From positions 42,204 through 106,203 of the forward strand of contig CAJWEZ010000004.1 in NCBI GenBank assembly GCA_913030605.1: a stretch of DNA of 64,000 nt. The letters run 5' to 3'. The notes under the pieces were generated by a model. That model saw only the letters and a program-made list of their open reading frames with translations, was not told where the DNA came from and made no database searches. This document shows positions 57,489 to 64,000 of this stretch, in pieces. The position numbers and the translations under genes were made by a program. The DNA comes from an uncultured Spirochaeta sp. (GTDB lineage Bacteria > Spirochaetota > Spirochaetia > DSM-27196 > Alkalispirochaetaceae). How positions within the stretch are numbered: the stretch's first letter is position 1; each line of letters opens with the position of its first letter.

Positions 57489-57516
57489 GCCGTCGGTTCT
57501 CCGGCGGCTTTTTTTT
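57489..57516 (+). terminator. second terminator after secF
   Basis: An 8-bp stem with one G-U pair (57489-57496 with 57501-57508), loop TTCT, eight T. TATGAT (57518-57523), a probable -10 for the next gene, starts 2 nt after the T-run. Confidence 0.9.
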
Positions 57517-57549
57517 GTATGATGGACCCGACGACGGAGGGAAAACCAC

Positions 57550-58392
57550 ATGAGTGACACGGAACGACTCACCCATTCATCATTCGGCGCGCTTCGCGAG
57601 CGCCTGGGTTCGATCAGGGGAATCATCTCCGACATGGACGGCGTGATCTACCACGGGAACCGGCTGCTGCCGGGGGTTCCGGAGTTCGTGCAGTGGCTGA
57701 AGGACACCGACACCTCCTTCGTGTTCCTGACCAACTCCAGCGAACGCAGCCGTCGGGAGCTCAAGGACAAGCTGAGCCGCATGGGGGTGGATGTGCCGCT
57801 GGACAACTTCTACACCAGCGCCCTCGCCACCGCGGGCTTTCTGCAGTCGCAGAAACCGGGGGGCAGCGCCTACGTCGTCGGCGAGGCGGGGCTGATCAAT
57901 GCCCTCTACGACGCCGGGTATACGATGAACGACGTGGATCCCGACTACGTGGTGATCGGCGAGACCAGAAGCTACAGCTTCGAAAAGATCGAAAAGGCGA
58001 TCAATCTGGTGATGAAGGGTGCCAAACTCATCGGGACAAACCCGGACCTGACCGGGCCGGTGGAGAACGGGATCATTCCCGCCTGCGGCGCCCTGATTCA
58101 GCCGATCGCGCTGGCGACGGGGGTCACGCCGTACTTCGTCGGCAAACCCAATCCACTCATGATGCGCCAGGCGCTGCGGCGGATCGGGTGCCGCCGGGAG
58201 GAGACGGTCATTATCGGTGACCGTATGGATACGGATATCATCGCGGGACTGGAGTCGGAGATTACGCCGATTCTGGTGCTCACCGGCGTGACCGCCCCGG
58301 ACACCCTGGACACCTTTGCCTACCAGCCGCACTACGTGATCGACGGCGTGGGGCGCATACCGGAGCTGTGCGCAAACGGGGAGGCCTCCTGA
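57550..58392 (+). CDS. HAD-family phosphatase, NagD/PGP-like
   Basis: The 280-residue class-II HAD hydrolase has the nucleophile motif ISDMDGVIYHGN, motif II FLTNSSERSR, a Lys region (FVGKPNPLMM) and the metal-binding IIGDRMDTDIIAG. Relatives hydrolyse nucleotide or sugar phosphates such as glycerol or 2-phosphoglycolate. GGAGG lies about 10 nt before the ATG. The stop overlaps the next start as TGATG, so the pair is an operon. Confidence 0.92.
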   Translation: MSDTERLTHSSFGALRERLGSIRGIISDMDGVIYHGNRLLPGVPEFVQWLKDTDTSFVFLTNSSERSRRELKDKLSRMGVDVPLDNFYTSALATAGFLQSQKPGGSAYVVGEAGLINALYDAGYTMNDVDPDYVVIGETRSYSFEKIEKAINLVMKGAKLIGTNPDLTGPVENGIIPACGALIQPIALATGVTPYFVGKPNPLMMRQALRRIGCRREETVIIGDRMDTDIIAGLESEITPILVLTGVTAPDTLDTFAYQPHYVIDGVGRIPELCANGEAS

Positions 58393-59234
58393 TGGCGGCT
58401 CCAGAACAGCTCGAGGTCGCCGGGCTCAACTGGCGGGTATTCGGTATCGGCGGTGGCGACACCGGCTCGGGGCGTGGCACCGGCACGCCGCTGGTGGTGC
58501 TCCATGGCCTGTTCGGCGCCGGCGACAACTGGCGCAGCCAGGCGCAGGAACTGGCTTCCGGCCGACCGGTTCTGGTTCCGGACATGCCCAACCACGGCAC
58601 CTCGGCCCACACCGAGGACATGGACTACGCCGCCGTGGCTGCGCGGATATGGGAGGCGCTGGACGCGATGCCGCAGATGATCGGCCTGTCCGGGGAGAGC
58701 TACGCGATTCTCGGGCATTCCATGGGCGGCAAGGCGGCGATGGCGATGGCGTTTGCGCGACCCGAGGCCACCGAACGCCTGATCGTGGCGGACATCGCCC
58801 CGCGCCGGTACCCGCCGCGGCACGAGGAGATCTTCGCGGCGATGGAGGCGGTCGCCGCCGCCGGGGTGGCGCGGCGGGGCGAAGCGGACCGGGTGATGGA
58901 ACCCTACATTCCCGAAAAGCCGGTGCGCCTCTTCCTTCTCAAGAGCCTGGTACCCGCAGGCGACGGCGACGGCTACCGCTGGCAGCTGAATCTGGAGGGG
59001 TTGCGGCGGTCCTACGACGCGATCAGCGACTGGCCCTTCACCGACGAGCGCTACGGGGGGCCCGCGCTGTTTGTGACCGGCGGCGCCTCGCCCTACGTGT
59101 CGGAGCGCGATCACCCCGCAATTTCGGCTCACTTCCCGGAAGCCCGCATCGAAACGATCCCCGGCGTGGGGCACTGGCTGCACGCCGAGGCCCGGGATTC
59201 GTTTGTCGAGATAGTGCGGGACTTCCTTTCGTAG
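58392..59234 (+). CDS. alpha/beta-hydrolase (YbfF-like esterase)
   Basis: The 280-residue protein shows LVVLHGLFGAGDNWRSQA, the nucleophile Ser in LGHSMGGKAAMAM, GNHG-like VPDMPNHGTSAH and the catalytic His in GVGHWLHAE. The layout is closest to YbfF/ABHD11-type acyl-ester hydrolases. There is no signal peptide, so it is cytoplasmic. ATG 58392 overlaps the HAD gene stop; an in-frame start at 58368 lies inside that gene. The substrate is unknown. Confidence 0.88.
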   Translation: MAAPEQLEVAGLNWRVFGIGGGDTGSGRGTGTPLVVLHGLFGAGDNWRSQAQELASGRPVLVPDMPNHGTSAHTEDMDYAAVAARIWEALDAMPQMIGLSGESYAILGHSMGGKAAMAMAFARPEATERLIVADIAPRRYPPRHEEIFAAMEAVAAAGVARRGEADRVMEPYIPEKPVRLFLLKSLVPAGDGDGYRWQLNLEGLRRSYDAISDWPFTDERYGGPALFVTGGASPYVSERDHPAISAHFPEARIETIPGVGHWLHAEARDSFVEIVRDFLS

Positions 59235-59250
59235 TATATTGGGGCTCACC

Positions 59251-61404
59251 GTGGAACAGCCGCACCTGTCAGTACGACCTGGAAAGCCATATCCCCTCGG
59301 CGCGACCGTTCTCCCGGGGCGCGTCCATTTCGGGCTGGTGAGCCGTAACGCGACGCGCGTCTGGCTGCAGATCTACGATACGCCGGAGGCGGCGTACCCC
59401 ATCTGGGAGTTCGAGCTCCGTCCGGAGCTCCACCGCACCGGTGATGTGTGGCACATCGAGATCACGGGGATCGGCGCCGGTACGCTGTACATGTTTCGGG
59501 TGGACGGCCCCTTTGCGCCGGAGAAGGGACTGCGGTTCAACGCCAACCGCCCGCTGCTGGATCCCTACGCCCGTGCCCTCACCGGCGATTTTCGCTGGGA
59601 CCTGAGCAACGCTCTCGCCTACGACTCCGCATCGCGGCGCCGTGACATGAGCTTTCGCACCCAGGGCGGTGCCGCCGGTCTCCCGAAGGCGATCGTCGTG
59701 GACGACGATTTCGACTGGCAGGGCGACCGACCGCTGAACTACCCGCTCCGCGAAAGCATCATCTACGAAGCCCACGTGCGCAGCCTCTCGCAGCATCCCA
59801 GCGCCGAGGTACAGCACCCGGGCACCTATCGCGGCGTGATCGAGATGATCCCCTACCTCAAGGAGCTGGGAATCACCAGTATCGAACTGCTGCCGGTGCA
59901 GGAGTTCGATGAGTTCGAGAATGAACGCCACAATCCCCGGACGGGGGAACCGCTCACCAACCACTGGGGTTACAGCACGATCGCCTTTTTCGCACCGAAG
60001 TCGAGCTACGCCGCCGACGGGCAGCTCGGCGAGCAGGTCAACGAGTTCAAGGAGATGGTGCGGGAGCTTCATCGCGCCGGCATCGAGGTGATTCTGGACG
60101 TGGTGTTCAACCACAGTGGCGAGGGCAACGAGCTGGGGCCCACGATCAGCTTTCGCGGGATCGACAACACCACGTACTACATGCTCGACGACAACCCGCG
60201 CTACTACCGCAATTTCTCCGGGACCGGAAACACCTTTAACTGCAACAATCCCGTCATGCGTACGCTGATCACCGAGGCGTTGCACTACTGGGTCGTGGAC
60301 ATGCACGTGGACGGCTTCAGGTTCGATCTCGGGAGTATCCTGGGGCGCGACGACCACGGGAACCTTCTGGAGGACGCGCCGATCATCGGGCGGATCGCCG
60401 AGGATCCGATTCTGCGCAACACCAAGGTGATCGCCGAGGCGTGGGACGCCGGTGGCGCCTATCAGGTGGGGGCGTTTCCCGGACGCTGGGCCGAGTGGAA
60501 CGACCGCTTTCGTGATGACGTCCGTCGCTACTGGCGCGGCGATCTCGGCATGGTCGGGGCGCTGGCGACGCGTTTTGCCGGAAGCTCGGACCTGTACGAC
60601 GCCGGCGGACGCAAGCCGTTTCACAGCATTAACTTTGTCACCTCCCACGACGGGTTTACGCTGCGGGATCTGGTGAGCTACAACCGCAAGCACAACGAAC
60701 CCAACGGTGAGGGCAACCGCGACGGCCACAACGCCAACTTCAGCTTCAACCACGGCGTGGAGGGTGAGACCGACGATGTCGCGGTGAACCGGCTGCGGAT
60801 CCGGCAGATGAAGAACTACCTGGCGACGCTGCTCCTCTCCCTGGGAACGCCGATGCTCCTCTCGGGGGATGAGTTCGGGCGCACCCAGCGTGGCAACAAC
60901 AACGCCTACTGCCAGAACAACGAGATCAGCTGGAATGACTACCGCCTGGGCGAACGGTACTCCGAGGTGTTCCGGTTTGCGCGCATGCTGACCGCGCTGC
61001 GGAAGGCGCACCCGGTGTTTACGCGGCCGGAGTTCTACACCGGCCGGGACAACAACCGCAACCTGCGCCCCGACATTCAGTGGTTCGATGCCGGTGGCAC
61101 CCATCTGGACTGGAGCGGGGCATCGTGCTGCCTGGCGGTGCACATCGACGGCACCGAAGCCGGCGTCGCCCGCGGCCGCAGCGACGACGACTTCTTTATT
61201 ATGTTCAACGCAGGCCACGAGCGGACCGAGTTCACGGTGCCGGAAGCACCGGAGGGTCTGCGCTGGGTCCAGGTGATCGACACCGCCGCGGATCCGCCGG
61301 ACGATTTCCGCGAACCGGGGTGGGAAGCGCCGACGGCGCAGGAGGGTTCGCTGGCCCTCTGCGGGCGGTCGATGGTGGTGCTGCGGACCCGACCGCTTGC
61401 TTGA
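59251..61404 (+). CDS. glgX: glycogen debranching enzyme / isoamylase
   Basis: GlgX cuts alpha-1,6 branches of glycogen. The 717-residue GH13 protein has an N-terminal CBM48-like domain (GRVHFGLVSRNATRVWLQIY) and the barrel motifs DVVFNHSGEG, the nucleophile Asp in DGFRFDLGSIL, the acid Glu in VIAEAWDAGG and FVTSHDGFTLRDL. The start is taken as GTG 59251: TATATT (59235-59240) ends 10 nt upstream and there is only a weak GGGG. No other glycogen genes are in the window. The thrS promoter overlaps its stop codon. Confidence 0.9.
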   Translation: MEQPHLSVRPGKPYPLGATVLPGRVHFGLVSRNATRVWLQIYDTPEAAYPIWEFELRPELHRTGDVWHIEITGIGAGTLYMFRVDGPFAPEKGLRFNANRPLLDPYARALTGDFRWDLSNALAYDSASRRRDMSFRTQGGAAGLPKAIVVDDDFDWQGDRPLNYPLRESIIYEAHVRSLSQHPSAEVQHPGTYRGVIEMIPYLKELGITSIELLPVQEFDEFENERHNPRTGEPLTNHWGYSTIAFFAPKSSYAADGQLGEQVNEFKEMVRELHRAGIEVILDVVFNHSGEGNELGPTISFRGIDNTTYYMLDDNPRYYRNFSGTGNTFNCNNPVMRTLITEALHYWVVDMHVDGFRFDLGSILGRDDHGNLLEDAPIIGRIAEDPILRNTKVIAEAWDAGGAYQVGAFPGRWAEWNDRFRDDVRRYWRGDLGMVGALATRFAGSSDLYDAGGRKPFHSINFVTSHDGFTLRDLVSYNRKHNEPNGEGNRDGHNANFSFNHGVEGETDDVAVNRLRIRQMKNYLATLLLSLGTPMLLSGDEFGRTQRGNNNAYCQNNEISWNDYRLGERYSEVFRFARMLTALRKAHPVFTRPEFYTGRDNNRNLRPDIQWFDAGGTHLDWSGASCCLAVHIDGTEAGVARGRSDDDFFIMFNAGHERTEFTVPEAPEGLRWVQVIDTAADPPDDFREPGWEAPTAQEGSLALCGRSMVVLRTRPLA

Positions 61405-61430
61405 CAACGCCTCCGGACAGTGATACCCCT
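61401..61430 (+). promoter_or_regulatory. thrS promoter with consensus -35
   Basis: TTGACA (61401-61406), 17 nt, TACCCC (61424-61429) preceded by TGA. The -35 overlaps the glgX stop codon. The implied thrS leader is about 80 nt. Confidence 0.7.
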
Positions 61431-61474
61431 ACAGTGCCCGTCACCCGTTCATGATTTCCAGCGCATGCGTCGTC

Positions 61475-61500
61475 AGCGCCAAGCGGTGGCGTTTTTTTTT
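61475..61500 (+). terminator. hairpin plus T9 in the thrS leader, terminator or attenuator
   Basis: A stem of 5-7 bp (61475-61481 with 61487-61493, the last two pairs made by the T-run) has a 5-nt loop and nine T (61492-61500). It ends a few nt before the GGAGG ribosome site of thrS and lies downstream of the predicted thrS promoter. GCGC at 61461-61464 could pair with GCGC at 61476-61479 and undo it. Confidence 0.6.
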
Positions 61501-61517
61501 CTTGGAGGTACCTCAGC

Positions 61518-63266
61518 ATGGCCGACACCCTGACCCGAGACGAGCGACTCTACCGCATCCGGCACACCACCGCCCACGTCATGGCGGAGGCGGTGCTGCA
61601 GATGTTTCCCGACGCCAAGATCGCCATCGGGCCGCCGATCGACAACGGTTTCTACTACGACTTCGACCTGCCCCGATCCCTCAAACCGGAGGACCTCGAG
61701 CAGATCGAGGAGAAGATGCGCGAGATCGTGAAGGGCAAACACGCCCTCACCCGGGAGGTTGTGGGCAAGGAAAAGGCCCGCGAGATCTTCCACGATCAGC
61801 CGTTCAAGCTGGAGCTCATCGACGATCTTCCGGAGGACGTGGAGGTCTCGACCTACACGGTGGATACCTTTGTGGACCTCTGCAAGGGGCCTCACGTAGA
61901 GGACACCGGGGCGATCCATCCCAAGTCGTTCAAGCTGTTGAACGTTGCCGGGGCGTACTGGCGGGGTGACGAAAAGCGCCCCATGCTGCAGCGGATCTAC
62001 GGCACCGCCTGGGAGACACCCAAGGAACTGCGGGAACACCTCAACTGGCTGGCGGAGATCGAAAAGCGCGACCACCGCAAGCTCGGTCGCGAACTGGATC
62101 TGTTTTCCACCCACGAGGAGGCCGGGAGCGGTCTCATCTACTGGCACCCCAAGGGCGCCCGCATCCGCACGGCGATCGAGGACTTCTGGCGCGAGGAGCA
62201 CCGGCGCGGCGGCTACGAGCTGTTGTACACGCCCCACGTCGGCAAGAGCTGGCTCTGGGAGACCTCCGGTCACCTCGGGTTCTACGCCGAGAACATGTAC
62301 TCCCCCATGGAACTGGACAACGCGGACTACTACGCCAAGCCGATGAACTGTCCGTTCCACATCATGATCTACCAGACCGCCAAACGCAGCTACCGCGATC
62401 TGCCGCTGCGCTGGGGTGAGCTGGGCACCGTCTACCGCTACGAGCGCTCCGGCGTCCTCCACGGACTCCTGCGGGTGCGCGGATTCACGCAGGACGACGC
62501 CCACATCTTCTGCACGCCGGACCAGGTGGAGGACGAGATCCTGGAGGTGCTCCAGTTCTCCATGCGTATGTGGCACGCCTTCGGATTCGACCGGATCAAG
62601 GCGTACCTCTCCACGCGACCGGAGAAGTCCGTGGGCGATCAGGCGGACTGGGACCGCGCCACCGAGAGTCTCCGCAAGGCGCTGGAGGCGGAGGGCATGG
62701 AGTACGAACTCGACGAGGGCGGCGGGGCGTTCTACGGTCCCAAGATCGACCTCAAGGTACAGGACGCCCTCGGTCGCGAGTGGCAGATGACCACCGTTCA
62801 GTTTGACTTCAACCTGCCGGAACGGTTCGGCATGACCTTTGTGGACAAGGATGGCCAGGAGAAGCGGCCGTACATGGTGCACCGCGCCCTGCTGGGATCG
62901 CTGGAGCGCTTCTTCGGGGTGCTCATCGAGCACTACGGTGGCGCGTTCCCGGTGTGGCTGGCACCCGTACAGGGCGTTGTGGTGCCCGTGGCGCCGGCGT
63001 TCAACGACTACGCCGACCAGGTGGCGAAGACGCTCTTCGATGCCGGGTACCGCTTTGAGGCCGACCTCTCCGACAACCGCATGAACGCCAAGATTCGCAG
63101 CGCCCAGACGAGCAAGGTCCCGTACATGCTCGTGGTTGGCGAGAATGAGCAGACCGCGGGCCAGGTGAGCGTGCGGACGCGCACCGGCGAGCGACTGGAT
63201 CCCATGTCGGTGGACGCGTTCCTGAAAATGGTTGCGAAGAAGGTCACCGACAGGGAGCTCATATGA
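61518..63266 (+). CDS. thrS: threonyl-tRNA synthetase without TGS domain
   Basis: ThrRS charges tRNA(Thr). The 582-residue product starts directly with the editing domain (IRHTTAHVMAEAV carries the His pair, and CKGPHVEDTG the Cys/His). It continues into the class II core with the zinc Cys in KPMNCPFHIMIY, motif 2 region TVYRYERSGVLHGLLRVRGF and the C-terminal anticodon domain. The N-terminal TGS domain of about 60 residues found in E. coli-type enzymes is absent. I recall similarly short enzymes (about 580 residues) in spirochaetes. A GGAGG site precedes the ATG. It overlaps the next gene as ATGA. Confidence 0.95.
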   Translation: MADTLTRDERLYRIRHTTAHVMAEAVLQMFPDAKIAIGPPIDNGFYYDFDLPRSLKPEDLEQIEEKMREIVKGKHALTREVVGKEKAREIFHDQPFKLELIDDLPEDVEVSTYTVDTFVDLCKGPHVEDTGAIHPKSFKLLNVAGAYWRGDEKRPMLQRIYGTAWETPKELREHLNWLAEIEKRDHRKLGRELDLFSTHEEAGSGLIYWHPKGARIRTAIEDFWREEHRRGGYELLYTPHVGKSWLWETSGHLGFYAENMYSPMELDNADYYAKPMNCPFHIMIYQTAKRSYRDLPLRWGELGTVYRYERSGVLHGLLRVRGFTQDDAHIFCTPDQVEDEILEVLQFSMRMWHAFGFDRIKAYLSTRPEKSVGDQADWDRATESLRKALEAEGMEYELDEGGGAFYGPKIDLKVQDALGREWQMTTVQFDFNLPERFGMTFVDKDGQEKRPYMVHRALLGSLERFFGVLIEHYGGAFPVWLAPVQGVVVPVAPAFNDYADQVAKTLFDAGYRFEADLSDNRMNAKIRSAQTSKVPYMLVVGENEQTAGQVSVRTRTGERLDPMSVDAFLKMVAKKVTDRELI

Positions 63267-64000
63267 GCGCGTCCACGGGCGCTGCGGGGTCGGCTCTGAC
63301 GCGGCTGAAGGCGCTGGATCGTGAGGCGTGGCTCCTGGAGCACGTCGCCGCCACGATCAGCTGGGATCAGGAGACCTACATGCCCCCGCGGGCGGTGGAC
63401 GAACGGGCGGAACAGCAGGCGCTGCTCCAGAGCCTCGTGCACGAGCGCAACACCGCGCCGGAGGTCGGGGAGCTCCTCGCCGCCGCCGGTGTCGACCCCG
63501 ACTCCGACGATCAGGACGTGCCGGCGTCGGTACGGGACCGTCTCGGCGAGGTTGACGCCGCATTCCTCCGGGAGAAGCGCCGCCAGTACCGGCACGCCAC
63601 GCGGCTCCCGGCGCGCCTGGTGCGGGAACTGGCGGAAACGGGCAGTCGCGGGCAGAACGCCTGGATCGGTGCCCGGAAAGAGAACGACTACGACCAGTTT
63701 CGGCCGTGGCTGGAGAAGCTGATCAGCCTCAACCGCGAGATGGCCGATGCATTGGGCCATTCCGGCGAGCGCTACGACGCGCTCCTCGACCAGTACGAGC
63801 CGTACATGACCACCGCCGAGGTATCCTCGGTGTTTTCCACGCTGCGCTCCGGCCTCGTCGATCTGGTGGAGCGCATCAGCGCCGCCGATCAGGTGGACGA
63901 CTCCTTCCTGAACAACACGTTTCCCGTGGACCGCCAGGAGGAGATGAGCCGCCGCGTCATGACGGCGCTGGGATACGAGCTCGACCGCGGACGCCTGGAC
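63263..64000 (+). CDS. M32-family metallocarboxypeptidase, 3' end outside the window
   Basis: The first 246 residues of a thermostable (Taq-type) carboxypeptidase are present. The N-terminal pattern is visible: helix ending ATISWDQETYMPPRAVDERA, then WIGARKENDYDQFRPWLEKLI and the helical middle with YDALLDQYEPYMT. The zinc-binding HEXXH motif lies in the C-terminal half, beyond the window edge, so catalytic competence cannot be checked. ATG 63263 overlaps the thrS stop as ATGA. Confidence 0.88.
   Translation, partial: MSASTGAAGSALTRLKALDREAWLLEHVAATISWDQETYMPPRAVDERAEQQALLQSLVHERNTAPEVGELLAAAGVDPDSDDQDVPASVRDRLGEVDAAFLREKRRQYRHATRLPARLVRELAETGSRGQNAWIGARKENDYDQFRPWLEKLISLNREMADALGHSGERYDALLDQYEPYMTTAEVSSVFSTLRSGLVDLVERISAADQVDDSFLNNTFPVDRQEEMSRRVMTALGYELDRGRLD

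Overview
This is chromosomal, gene-dense DNA (about 65% GC by eye) with uniform composition. I see no phage, IS element, CRISPR array, tRNA or rRNA. The organism is a diderm: there is an outer-membrane beta-barrel protein, several lipoproteins and a DegP-type protease. Three traits hint at a high-GC free-living spirochaete (Spirochaetota): a threonyl-tRNA synthetase without the TGS domain, a SecD with a long N-terminal extension, and groEL without groES beside it. This assignment is inference. The near-complete TCA cycle indicates respiratory metabolism.

Layout. 1-5.1 kb: DUF58 protein and a transglutaminase-TPR fusion. 5.1-9.2 kb: fatty-acid initiation and elongation genes, fabH facing fabD-fabG-fabF. 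9.2-12.7 kb (minus): a CPA2-type cation/proton antiporter coupled to an EIIA-PII-like fusion protein, then a small unknown protein, a TPR protein and rubredoxin. 12.8-20.7 kb: monomeric isocitrate dehydrogenase, Dabb protein, inositol phosphatase family protein, exported unknown, aldo/keto reductase, penicillin acylase family hydrolase. 20.7-35.9 kb: a TCA supercluster (fumC facing two malate dehydrogenase-like genes, then sdhAB-sucCD and sucAB-lpd-gltA). Only aconitase and the SDH membrane anchors are missing. 36-43 kb: NIF3-like protein, DegP, rhodanese, ankyrin lipoprotein, outer-membrane protein, lipoprotein hydrolase, glycosyltransferase, lipoprotein. 43-48 kb (minus): argR-argC-argB-argD-argG with every junction overlapping. 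48-52 kb: fapA-birA and a large unknown protein. 52-57.5 kb: groEL, a small unknown, yajC-secD-secF. 57.5-64 kb: HAD phosphatase, esterase, glgX, thrS and a truncated M32 carboxypeptidase.

Regulation is readable. Many first genes lack a Shine-Dalgarno sequence but carry a -10-like hexamer 6-8 nt before the start codon, a layout expected of leaderless mRNAs; downstream operon genes have clear Shine-Dalgarno sites. A recurrent promoter form, TTGAC-N17-TACCnT (usually preceded by TGA), is seen at fabD, yajC, thrS and a lipoprotein gene. Strong hairpin plus T-run terminators close most units, and some run directly into the next promoter.

The best candidates for new biology are the antiporter/EIIA-PII module, the divergent malate dehydrogenase paralogue with an active-site Asn-to-Glu change, the transglutaminase-TPR fusion and the leaderless promoter architecture.
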